Source of the DNA: a virus | Virus record (IMG/VR): IMGVR_UViG_3300029448_000505 | Coordinates: 1 to 21,788 of that record | Direction: 5' to 3' (one strand) | Length of the DNA stretch: 21,788 nt | Translations under genes and position numbers: made by a program | Part shown: positions 1 to 7,364 of the stretch, in pieces | Numbering within the stretch: the first letter of the stretch is position 1 | How the letters are laid out: every line of letters begins with the position of its first letter | Notes under the pieces: model-generated | What the model was told of the DNA's origin: nothing | Seen by the model: only the letters and a program-made list of their open reading frames with translations | The model's database searches: none

Positions 1-1
1 A

Positions 2-1048
2 ACTGCTAATAATTTAATTTTTGCTAATACTACTTCTTATACAGAAAGAATGCGTATTACTGATGGCGGAGATGTTTCTATAGGTTCAGACCATGCTGGA
101 TTTAGTGGTTGGAGAGTTTTAAATTTACGAGGGGAAGCTGGTTCAGGGGCTTTGGTAAATTGGGAAGCAAATGATGCAACTCGTAAAGCCGCTATTGCAC
201 AGAGTGGAAGTGATTTAAGATTGCAAGTTTTTGATACTGGTTCAATTACTTTTGAACCTGGAACTGGTACAGAAAGAATGCGTATTGATAGTGCTGGAAC
301 AATATTTCAAGGAACTACAAGTCCAACATTACATTCAGCAGTTAGAGGTATAGTATTTGAAAATGGCTCAATAATAAATGATGTCACTAGAGGGGCTGGT
401 AAATCTATGACATTAGCACAAAATGCTGCTGTAGATTCGGGCAATACTTGGGCATATTTAGCTACTGATGAAGCTAGTTATTATCAACAGTTCGGTGGTA
501 AGCATTATTTTGCTACTGCTCCGTCTGGAAGTGCTGGTGCAGATATAACTTTTGATAATAAAATGATTATTGATAATGACTATGTTGTACCTAAAATGAA
601 TTTTCATTATTCCAATAGTAATACTGGGGACACTGGATCGACAACAGGAAACGAAATTTCTGCGGGCCTAGGTGTGCTAATGCTAAAACAACAAATTACA
701 GTTCGAGCAGGAAGTAAAATTATAGTATGGTGTGATAGTGGTCAGATAACTCAGGCTAGCACTGGGGGATATAACCCTCAAATGGCAATATACATAGACT
801 CGCATGCGAGTACTCCAAGTAGAGGACCAAATCATAGAATAAATCAAGATGGAGACCATCGATGGTATCCTGGCGAATCTGGAAATTCGCGTATATTTTT
901 AACAGCTATAGGTGCAAAAAATATTAGTACTGCTGGTACTTATTACATATATGTATATGGTGGGTCATACAACGGTGGAACCTATACATTTAATTCCCAA
1001 GGTGCCACCAGAGGATGTTCAATAGTGTGGGCGGAGGTAATGCAATAA
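2..1048 (+). CDS. Tail fibre / receptor-binding structural protein, C-terminal part (5' truncated)
   Basis: The reading frame is open from base 2, so the gene begins before the window and about 348 codons of its C-terminal part are visible. The protein carries phage-fibre repeats: TERMRITDGGDVSIGS early on, GTERMRIDSAGTIFQG about 76 residues later, and a degenerate FDNKMIIDNDYVVPK. TERMRI followed by D/G-rich turns is characteristic of trimeric tail fibres of marine T4-like phages. The last 150 residues (from about NFHYSNSN to WAEVMQ) have a different, Gly/Ser/Tyr-rich beta pattern without repeats and probably form the knob that meets the receptor. The only ATG near the left edge (base 50) lies inside a repeat, so it is not the real start. 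The stop overlaps the start of the next gene (TAATG). The family assignment rests on repeat style; the receptor is unknown. Confidence 0.75.
   Translation, partial: TANNLIFANTTSYTERMRITDGGDVSIGSDHAGFSGWRVLNLRGEAGSGALVNWEANDATRKAAIAQSGSDLRLQVFDTGSITFEPGTGTERMRIDSAGTIFQGTTSPTLHSAVRGIVFENGSIINDVTRGAGKSMTLAQNAAVDSGNTWAYLATDEASYYQQFGGKHYFATAPSGSAGADITFDNKMIIDNDYVVPKMNFHYSNSNTGDTGSTTGNEISAGLGVLMLKQQITVRAGSKIIVWCDSGQITQASTGGYNPQMAIYIDSHASTPSRGPNHRINQDGDHRWYPGESGNSRIFLTAIGAKNISTAGTYYIYVYGGSYNGGTYTFNSQGATRGCSIVWAEVMQ
41..286 (+). repeat. Direct 18-bp repeat encoding the TERMRI fibre motif
   Basis: The 18 bases ACAGAAAGAATGCGTATT occur exactly at 41-58 and again at 269-286, a period of 228 bp (76 codons) in the same frame. 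They encode TERMRI, the recurring element of the fibre shaft. Perfect conservation at DNA level suggests recent duplication or exchange between fibre repeats. Confidence 0.8.
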
Positions 1049-1404
1049 TGGAAAGTTTTATACAAGAAGAAAAAGATATTTACACAGGTTATCCAGTAGC
1101 TTTAGGAAATTTAAAACCAGGAGCAAGTTGGAGTATGTCAGGAAATGATTACGATACTTTAGAATGGCATGACATTAACACACTTACAAAGCCAACTAAA
1201 GCAGAAGTAGATGCTGAAGTTTTAAGACTCACAAATGAGTGGAATACTAAACAACTCAATATTGGATTACAAAGACAAGGGGAATATCCTCCACTGGCAG
1301 ATTTTGCTGATGCGATGTATTGGAGCAGTAAAGGCGACGATAGTAAATTAACAGCATATTATGCATCATGTGATGCTGTAAAAACAAAATATCCTAAGGA
1401 ATAA
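1048..1404 (+). CDS. Small tail-fibre-associated protein (possible fibre assembly/chaperone type), 118 aa
   Basis: The start is taken at ATG 1048 rather than 1015. The 1048 ATG overlaps the stop of the fibre gene (TAATG) and has GGAGG at 1033-1037, about 10 bases upstream, while 1015 has no ribosome site and would overlap the fibre gene by 34 bases. The C-terminal half, with YPPLADFADAMYW, then GDDSKLTAYYASCDAVKTKYPK, resembles a short domain often found at the end of, or immediately after, phage tail fibre genes. That domain has a pattern of YPP.ADF.DA, a run of residues, then CDAVK.KYPK. Its function is not established; a chaperone or fibre-tip accessory role is inferred from its position. 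No signal peptide or membrane segment is seen. Confidence 0.6.
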   Translation: MESFIQEEKDIYTGYPVALGNLKPGASWSMSGNDYDTLEWHDINTLTKPTKAEVDAEVLRLTNEWNTKQLNIGLQRQGEYPPLADFADAMYWSSKGDDSKLTAYYASCDAVKTKYPKE

Positions 1405-1444
1405 AATAAGGCTTGGATTTCAGTAAAAATAGGATAGAAAACAT

Positions 1445-1452
1445 TATAAATA
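1445..1452 (+). promoter_or_regulatory. T4-type late promoter for gp13
   Basis: Exact TATAAATA octamer, the -10 element read by the gp55 late sigma factor, lies 20 bases upstream of the gp13 ATG at 1473. AGGA at 1462-1465 provides the ribosome site. No -35 element is seen, as expected for T4 late promoters. The 68-base gap holds nothing else recognisable. Confidence 0.8.
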
Positions 1453-1472
1453 GATTATAATAGGAATAAATA

Positions 1473-2435
1473 ATGGCAAAACCAAATAGTAAAACAACAT
1501 TTATAGATTACTGCTTAAGAAGTTTAGGTGCGCCTGTAATAGAAATCAATGTTGATGATGACCAAATAGATGATAGAGTAGACGAAGCTCTTCAATTCTA
1601 TCAGTTTTACCATGCTGATTCTATTGAAAAAATGCATTTAAAGCATAAAGTAACTAATTCAGAATTAACATTAACTGGTGCAGTTGCTGGTAATTTCTCA
1701 GTAGGAGAAAAGATTACCGGTTCAAATTCTGGAGCAATTGCTACAATTAAAACAGCAACTGGAAATAAGATTACATACAGCGCTTTAAAAGATTCAAATA
1801 AAGCATTTAGTACAGAAACAATAACTGGTGGAACATCTGGTGCAACAGCTGTGATAGCATCTATTACAAAGGGTGATATCGAAAACGGATACATTACTTT
1901 AAATGATTTAGTAAGAGATGTTGTAAGAGTTATGCCTATAAGAGATACAGTATCATCAACTGATATGTTTGATATCAGATATCAGATTCATTTAAATGAT
2001 ATTCATTCAGTTGGATTTATGGGTAATCTTACAGAATATGTAATGTCACAACAGTTTTTATCGCTTTTAGACCAAGTCATAGATTCAGACGAAAAACATA
2101 TTAACTTTGAAAGACATAAAAATCAATTGCGTATTGATATGGATTGGGATAATGAACTTGAAGTTAATGATTATATTGTTATTGAATGTTATAGAGTGAT
2201 AGACCCTGATACATATACAGATGTATATAATGATTATTTCTTAAAAAGATATGCAACAGCATTAATCAAAAGACAATGGGGTACAAACTTAATCAAGTTC
2301 GAGGGTATGGTAATGCCAGGTGGCGTAACATTTAATGGACGTCAAATATTTGATGATGCAAACGAAGAAATTACAAGATTAGAGGAAGAAGCTAGATTGA
2401 ACTGGGAACAGCCAGTCGACTTCATGACAGGATAA
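1473..2435 (+). CDS. 13: Neck protein gp13 (head completion) with inserted repeat domain
   Basis: gp13 forms, with gp14, the neck that closes the filled head and joins it to the tail. The N-terminus (TFIDYCLRSLGAPVIEINVD, residues 9-28, followed by DDQIDDRVDEALQFYQFYHAD) and the C-terminal half (DIHSVGFMGNLTEYVMSQQF and IKFEGMVMPGGVTFNGRQIF) match the gp13 family of T4-like marine phages. Length is 320 aa against 309 in T4. Residues about 63-134 look inserted. They break the usual junction between KHKVTN and DIENGYITLND and contain two copies of an F-S-x-E-x-I-T-G-x-x-S-G-A motif (residues about 75-92 and 112-128). The gene heads the neck-packaging operon behind a late promoter; gp14 follows 3 bases after the stop, with AGGA at 2429-2432 serving it. 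Confidence 0.9.
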   Translation: MAKPNSKTTFIDYCLRSLGAPVIEINVDDDQIDDRVDEALQFYQFYHADSIEKMHLKHKVTNSELTLTGAVAGNFSVGEKITGSNSGAIATIKTATGNKITYSALKDSNKAFSTETITGGTSGATAVIASITKGDIENGYITLNDLVRDVVRVMPIRDTVSSTDMFDIRYQIHLNDIHSVGFMGNLTEYVMSQQFLSLLDQVIDSDEKHINFERHKNQLRIDMDWDNELEVNDYIVIECYRVIDPDTYTDVYNDYFLKRYATALIKRQWGTNLIKFEGMVMPGGVTFNGRQIFDDANEEITRLEEEARLNWEQPVDFMTG

Positions 2436-2438
2436 ACC

Positions 2439-3377
2439 ATGCCGAGAAACGTATACTTTTCTCAGGCCGTCAAAAGTGAACAACACTTATATGAAGACCT
2501 GATAATAGAATCCCTAGGAATATATGGACAAGATGTCTATTACATTCCACGTACAATAGTAAATAGAGATAGTGTTTTAAATGATGACCCTGCGTCAACA
2601 TTCGATGATGCTTACCTTATGGAAATGTATATTGATAATCCAGAAGGCTTTGATGGCGCCGGTGATTTATATAGTAAGTTTGGTTTAGATATAAAAGACG
2701 AAGCTACATTTATAGTATCACGTAGAAGATGGGATGATAGAGTTGGTGTTTTCCATAGTGCGGTAGAAAATCCAAGACCTACTGAAGGAGATTTAATCTT
2801 CTTACCAATGACAAATAGTTTCTTTGAAATTAGTTTTGTAGAAGATGAACAACCATTTTATCAATTACAAAATGTTCCAGTATATACTATGAAATGTTCA
2901 TTGTTTGAATATAATGATGAAGATTTTGAAACTGGTATTGTTGGTATTGATGATGCAGTATCTCAAGTAGGATATCAATTACCATTAGATATTACAATAT
3001 CTGGTGGAACTCATTTTGAGGTTGGTGAAATTGTAAGACAAACAGTAGATTCAAGTGTGACACCTAACATAATTGTATTTGGTGAAGTTCAACAAAGAAC
3101 TAAATCATCAGATATATTAAGTAAAATATGGGTATCTAATATTGGAACAACAGGTTCAACTGATGCTAAGTCATTTACTCAAGGCGGTACAATAACAGGT
3201 GATACATCAGCATATACAGGTACTATTGCTAAAGTATATAGCGATGTCACAGATACTACAGGTAATTCTTGGTCAACAGATGAACAAGCACAAAACGTAG
3301 AATTTGAAATAGATGCAGATGGATTTATAGATTTTTCAGAAGCTAATCCATTTGGCGACCCATCGGAGACTTACTAA
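2439..3377 (+). CDS. 14: Neck protein gp14
   Basis: gp14 is the second neck protein of T4-like phages. The N-terminus (PRNVYFSQAVKSEQHLYEDL, then YGQDVYYIPR) and the segment VFHSAVENPRPTEGDLIFLP are typical of the family. So are the C-terminal DADGFIDFSEANPFGDPSE residues. At 312 aa it is longer than T4 gp14 (256 aa). The extra length lies mostly in residues about 188-272, a Gly/Thr/Ser-rich stretch (HFEVGEIVRQ, then TQGGTITGDTSAYTGTIAKV) similar in style to the insert in gp13. The stop overlaps the gp15 start (TAATG), implying coupled translation and matched amounts of the neck and tail-completion proteins. Confidence 0.9.
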   Translation: MPRNVYFSQAVKSEQHLYEDLIIESLGIYGQDVYYIPRTIVNRDSVLNDDPASTFDDAYLMEMYIDNPEGFDGAGDLYSKFGLDIKDEATFIVSRRRWDDRVGVFHSAVENPRPTEGDLIFLPMTNSFFEISFVEDEQPFYQLQNVPVYTMKCSLFEYNDEDFETGIVGIDDAVSQVGYQLPLDITISGGTHFEVGEIVRQTVDSSVTPNIIVFGEVQQRTKSSDILSKIWVSNIGTTGSTDAKSFTQGGTITGDTSAYTGTIAKVYSDVTDTTGNSWSTDEQAQNVEFEIDADGFIDFSEANPFGDPSETY

Positions 3378-4120
3378 TGTTTGGAGACCATTTTTATCAT
3401 TCAACAATGAGAAAGTCAGTGGCTGTATTTGGTACACTGTTTAATAATATTCAAGTAGTAAGAAAGAAAGCTGATGGCAGTACTATAAATCAAATAAGAG
3501 TTCCTCTTGCTTATGGACCTAAAGATAAATATTTAGCACGTATTGATAGTAGCGCTACTTCATCAATGGGTATTAAATTACCAAGAATGGCATTTGATAT
3601 AACAGGTATTACATTAGATACTACTCAAAAAATGGCTAAAAGAAATATTATATCAGAAACACATGGGTCAGATATTACTAAAAAGAAAACAATAAAGCAT
3701 TATACTTCTTATGATATTGGTATGTCATTATATATTTTAGCTAAAAATCAAGATGATGGACTACAAATTGTAGAACAAATATTACCGTATTTTCAACCAG
3801 AATATAACGTTACTATTACACCAGTTGAAGGATTTAATTATAAACAAGATGTTTCTGTTATACTTGGCGGTATTAGTATTGATGACCAATATGAAGGAGA
3901 CTTTACTGAAAGAAGAGTACTTACTTATCAATTAGATTTTACAATGAAAATGAAATTCTTCGGTCCAACAGCTGACCAAAAAATTATACGTGAAGTTAAT
4001 TTAGACTTCCATGAAAAAGATAATGTTGGCAGAATGTTCGAAGAAATGGACTTTACTGTCGGTGGCTCAGATACTGCAGATAGTTTCACAGTAACTGAAA
4101 CTATTACTGAAGGTGGATAA
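3377..4120 (+). CDS. 15: Tail sheath stabiliser and completion protein gp15
   Basis: gp15 caps the finished tail, stabilises the sheath and is the surface to which the head-neck complex binds. The 247-aa protein (T4: 272 aa) begins MFGDHFYHSTMRKSVAVFG, followed by LFNNIQVVRK and VPLAYGPKDKYLARI, a signature of this family in T4-like phages. The C-terminal part (QLDFTMKMKFFGPTADQKII) also fits. CGGAG at 3364-3368 is a good ribosome site 8 bases before the ATG, which overlaps the gp14 stop by one base. The stop in turn overlaps the start of gp16 (TAATG), placing it within one translationally coupled neck-packaging unit. Confidence 0.9.
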   Translation: MFGDHFYHSTMRKSVAVFGTLFNNIQVVRKKADGSTINQIRVPLAYGPKDKYLARIDSSATSSMGIKLPRMAFDITGITLDTTQKMAKRNIISETHGSDITKKKTIKHYTSYDIGMSLYILAKNQDDGLQIVEQILPYFQPEYNVTITPVEGFNYKQDVSVILGGISIDDQYEGDFTERRVLTYQLDFTMKMKFFGPTADQKIIREVNLDFHEKDNVGRMFEEMDFTVGGSDTADSFTVTETITEGG

Positions 4121-4527
4121 TGGATAAAAAAGAAAAGATGGCAGCAAATCTACAAAAGAATTTGCCATCAGTTAAAAATAGACCTATTAAAATAGATAAA
4201 GATATTAAAGATGATTATGAGTTTTCTCGTAAAACATATAAAGACTTAATATATACTGGTACTCGTTCAATGGATGTACTTGCTGAATTAGCAAGAGAAT
4301 CAGAGCATCCAAGAGCATTTGAAGTGCTTGCTCAAACAATAAAAAATATCGGTGATACTACTGAAAAGCTTATGTCTTTACAAAAGAAAAAGAAAGACTT
4401 AACTGCAGATGAAACTGAGAAACAAAGAAACGTGACGAATAATAATATGTTTGTGGGTAGTACAACAGACTTACAAAGACTTTTATTAGATAGAGATAAT
4501 GTGATTGATGCAAAAGTTAAAGAATAA
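4120..4527 (+). CDS. 16: Terminase small subunit gp16
   Basis: The small terminase subunit recognises concatemeric phage DNA and regulates the large subunit ATPase/nuclease. This 135-aa protein (T4: 164 aa) contains the conserved central part DYEFSRKTYKDLIYTGTRSM and AELARESEHPRAFEVLAQTI. It then shows a helical, coiled-coil-like KNIGDTTEKLMSLQKKKKDL segment and the family's NNNMFVGSTTDLQRLL C-terminal element. AAGGTGG just upstream of the ATG inside gp15 is the ribosome site. The end overlaps the gp17 start by 20 bases. Identity is supported both by sequence and by its fixed place before gp17. Confidence 0.9.
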   Translation: MDKKEKMAANLQKNLPSVKNRPIKIDKDIKDDYEFSRKTYKDLIYTGTRSMDVLAELARESEHPRAFEVLAQTIKNIGDTTEKLMSLQKKKKDLTADETEKQRNVTNNNMFVGSTTDLQRLLLDRDNVIDAKVKE

Positions 4528-6121
4528 TGAGTTTGGTTATCTAGGCAATCCGTCTGTCAAAAGAGATGGAGTTGAAACTGAATTTACAAAAGAGGACATT
4601 CTAGAATATCAAAAATGTATGAGAGACCCAGCATATTTTGCTAGGACGTATATTAAAATTATAAATCTAGACGAAGGATTAGTTCCATTTGATTTATACC
4701 CTTATCAAGAAAAAATGTTTAATCATTTTAATGATAATAGATTTAGTATAGTATTAGCATGTAGACAAAGTGGTAAATCAATATCTTCGGTTGTATATCT
4801 TTTATGGTATGCAGTATTTCATCCAGAAAAAACAATTGCAATATTAGCAAATAAAGGAGCAGTTGCAAGAGAAATGCTCGCGCGTATCACGCTCGCGCTA
4901 GAAAATTTACCATTCTTTTTACAGCCAGGGTGTAAAGCTTTAAATAAAGGAAGTATAGAGTTTAGTAATAATAGTAAGATAATAGCTTCAGCTACTTCTG
5001 GTAGTTCAATAAGGGGTTTATCAATTAACTTACTTTTTCTTGATGAGTTTGCTTTTGTAGAAAATGACGCACAGTTTTATACATCAACCTATCCTGTAGT
5101 ATCTGCTGGTAAAGATACTCAGATTATTATTACATCTACAGCAAATGGAATAGGTAATATATACCATAAACTATGGGAAGGTGCAGTACAAAAAACAAAT
5201 GAGTTTAGACCGTTTAGAGTAGATTGGTGGGATGTACCAGGAAGAGATGATAAGTGGAAAAAAACTACAGTATCTAATACATCTGAATTACAGTTTGAAC
5301 AAGAGTTTGGCAATACGTTTCATGGAAGAGGTAATACATTAATTAGTGCTAATCATTTATTATCTCAAGTAAGTGTTGACCCAGAGTTTTTTAAGGAAAA
5401 CGTTTACATATATAAACAGCCAATTGAAGGCCATGAGTATGTAATGACAGTTGATGTATCTAAAGGCAGAAATCAAGATTACAGTACATTTACAATAATT
5501 GACGTAAGTGAACAACCATTTGAACAGGTTGCAGTATTTAGAGATAACAATATATCTCCAATGCTATTACCAGATATTATATACAAGTATGCAAATACAT
5601 ATAACGAAGCTTATGTAGTTGTTGAAAGTAATGACCAAGGAGCTGTTGTTTGTAATGGATTATATTATGATTTAGAATATGAAAATATGTTTGTAGAATC
5701 AAGCATTAAAGCAAATGCTCTTGGTGCTACTATGACTCGAAGAGTTAAACGTATTGGTTGTTCAAGCATAAAAGACTTAATAGAACAAGGTAAACTAAAA
5801 ATTAATGATGCCAATACAATTGTTGAAATGAGTACATTTGTGAGTAAGGGAAATAGTTATATGGCTCAAGCTCCTAATCATGACGATTTAATGATGAACT
5901 TAGTTCTTTTTGCTTGGTTTACTACAACTGATGTATTTCAAGCTTTGACAAATATCGATATGAAAGATATGTTATATAAAGAAAGACTTAAAGCTATTCA
6001 AGACGATATGTTGCCATTTGGTTACGTTGAGAGTGGGAACTACGAAAAGGATAAATATACTAAAGACGAAGATGGGAACATTTGGTTCGAACAAGAGTGG
6101 ACAGGAAATGCAAAATTTTAA
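4508..6121 (+). CDS. 17: Terminase large subunit gp17 (packaging ATPase and nuclease)
   Basis: gp17 powers DNA translocation into the prohead and cuts the concatemer. Start is ATG 4508; a TTG one codon earlier is possible but less likely. Of 537 residues (T4: 610), the N-terminal ATPase shows Walker A CRQSGKS (85-91), Walker B LLFLDE (175-180) and coupling motif TSTANG (209-214). The C-terminal RNase H-like nuclease shows its acidic residues in MTVDVSKGRNQDYS (Asp315), VVVESNDQGA (Glu373) and NHDDLMMNLVLFAW (Asp459/460). All catalytic motifs are intact. The gene overlaps gp16 by 20 bases and the following ATP-grasp gene by 14. A short GC-rich patch at 4877-4900 stands out from the surrounding AT-rich codons. 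Confidence 0.95.
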   Translation: MQKLKNNEFGYLGNPSVKRDGVETEFTKEDILEYQKCMRDPAYFARTYIKIINLDEGLVPFDLYPYQEKMFNHFNDNRFSIVLACRQSGKSISSVVYLLWYAVFHPEKTIAILANKGAVAREMLARITLALENLPFFLQPGCKALNKGSIEFSNNSKIIASATSGSSIRGLSINLLFLDEFAFVENDAQFYTSTYPVVSAGKDTQIIITSTANGIGNIYHKLWEGAVQKTNEFRPFRVDWWDVPGRDDKWKKTTVSNTSELQFEQEFGNTFHGRGNTLISANHLLSQVSVDPEFFKENVYIYKQPIEGHEYVMTVDVSKGRNQDYSTFTIIDVSEQPFEQVAVFRDNNISPMLLPDIIYKYANTYNEAYVVVESNDQGAVVCNGLYYDLEYENMFVESSIKANALGATMTRRVKRIGCSSIKDLIEQGKLKINDANTIVEMSTFVSKGNSYMAQAPNHDDLMMNLVLFAWFTTTDVFQALTNIDMKDMLYKERLKAIQDDMLPFGYVESGNYEKDKYTKDEDGNIWFEQEWTGNAKF

Positions 6122-7283
6122 CGAATTTACAACTGAAAAAACAGTAATAACAGAGGAAGAAAAAAGTTATAGGTATGTATACTTATGGTATGATGACCCT
6201 GAAGACCCTGATGACCCAGAAGCTACTGCAGATGATTTTATAAAAGAAGGAGATTCTGTAGGTTTAAAAGGATTTAAAGTTGATGTACAAGGTGCTTATT
6301 CTGATTTAGAAGATGGAGTAAGGTATATCTATGATGGCATGTCTGATAAAAAAGAAAGAAAGTTTAGAATAGACGAAAACACATTAGTATTTGTAAGAGC
6401 TCCAGTTACTAAAAGAAAAGCCTGGTCAGACTTTTTAACTCAGTTAGAAAGAGCTGGCGTTGTATGTGTTAACACTCGTGCATGTATGGAAATAACATCT
6501 GATAAATATAGAACAAGTTTATATCTTGCTGAAGCAGAATTAGCTCAGCCTAAAACAGTTTTAGTTCATCATCCAGAAAAAGCAATACCTGCTATGGAAA
6601 GACTTGGTGGCAAATATCCAGTTATTCTTAAAACACTTACAGGTTCGTTAGGTATTGGTGTTATTAAAGTAGATTCAGAAAGTTCATTACATTCAACTGT
6701 ACAGTTATTGTATAAGTTAGACCCAAACATGGGTGTATTACTACAAGAAATGATTAAGGACTTTACATTCGATATACGTGCTCATGTTATTGGTGGTAAA
6801 TTTCATGGAGCAATTAAAAGACCTGTAGTAGCAAAAGACTTTAGAAGTAATGTATCACTTGGTTCTAAACCGGCTCCTATAGAGTTAACGGAATTAGAAA
6901 TAGAACATGTTGAAAAGGCAGCAAAAGCTGTTGATGGTTTATGGGTAGGGGTAGATATATTCCCATCTAAAGATAGAAAAACAATACCACCAATGTTTAT
7001 TGAAATTAATTCAACACCAGGTACAAAAGGATATAGAAAAGCTACTGGTGAAAACCTAGCTAAAAATATATTAGTAAAATTTAAAAATAGAGATTATTGG
7101 CTCAAACCTAATACATATAAATCAATGTTTGAAGATAAGATACAAACAGATAGTATGGAGTTTGATGGAGATGTTGTAAAATGGTCTAAAGAAGGTATAC
7201 AATATGAACATGATATAATTGGTATATCAGATAAAAATCCTATAATAGAACATAATTCTATCGAAGTTGAGTTACTTCGTTAG
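6108..7283 (+). CDS. RimK-like ATP-grasp ligase
   Basis: ATP-grasp carboxylate-amine ligases activate a carboxyl group with ATP and join it to an amine. RimK, the closest relative by eye, adds glutamates to ribosomal protein S6. ATG 6108 is chosen: it overlaps the gp17 stop by 14 bases, whereas an upstream in-frame start at 6018 would lie deep in gp17. The 391-aa protein has an unusual acidic N-terminal region with YDDPEDPDDPEATADDF (28-44), then a complete ATP-grasp core. The core shows YPVILKTLTGSLGIGVIK (170-187, ATP-binding Lys175), LLQEM (211-215), FDIRAHVIGGKFHGAIKR (221-238), DFRSNVSLG (244-252), GVDIF (281-285) and the metal-binding FIEINSTPG (297-305). About 55 residues after this are unlike standard RimK. 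Substrate is unknown; glutathione-synthase-like activity is an alternative. Confidence 0.88.
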   Translation: MQNFNEFTTEKTVITEEEKSYRYVYLWYDDPEDPDDPEATADDFIKEGDSVGLKGFKVDVQGAYSDLEDGVRYIYDGMSDKKERKFRIDENTLVFVRAPVTKRKAWSDFLTQLERAGVVCVNTRACMEITSDKYRTSLYLAEAELAQPKTVLVHHPEKAIPAMERLGGKYPVILKTLTGSLGIGVIKVDSESSLHSTVQLLYKLDPNMGVLLQEMIKDFTFDIRAHVIGGKFHGAIKRPVVAKDFRSNVSLGSKPAPIELTELEIEHVEKAAKAVDGLWVGVDIFPSKDRKTIPPMFIEINSTPGTKGYRKATGENLAKNILVKFKNRDYWLKPNTYKSMFEDKIQTDSMEFDGDVVKWSKEGIQYEHDIIGISDKNPIIEHNSIEVELLR

Positions 7284-7295
7284 AAACCAATTTGT

Positions 7296-7303
7296 TATAA
7301 ATA
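7296..7303 (+). promoter_or_regulatory. T4-type late promoter for gp18-gp19
   Basis: Exact TATAAATA in the 81-base gap between the ATP-grasp gene and gp18, 61 bases upstream of the gp18 ATG. The leader ends with the strong ribosome site AGAGGA at 7352-7357. It would make the tail sheath and tube genes independently expressed late in infection. Confidence 0.8.
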
Positions 7304-7364
7304 AGTATGTATTGAATATTCTTATTATGACACATATTAACTAACTCAAATAGAGGACAAAGCG

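Noticed and set aside
1015-1047. Start of the 118-aa gene at 1015
   Set aside because: No ribosome site, 34-base overlap with the fibre gene; ATG 1048 has GGAGG and a TAATG overlap.
6018-6107. Upstream in-frame ATG for the ATP-grasp ligase
   Set aside because: It would overlap gp17 by over 100 bases and adds 30 residues unlike the family; ATG 6108 gives a normal 14-base overlap.
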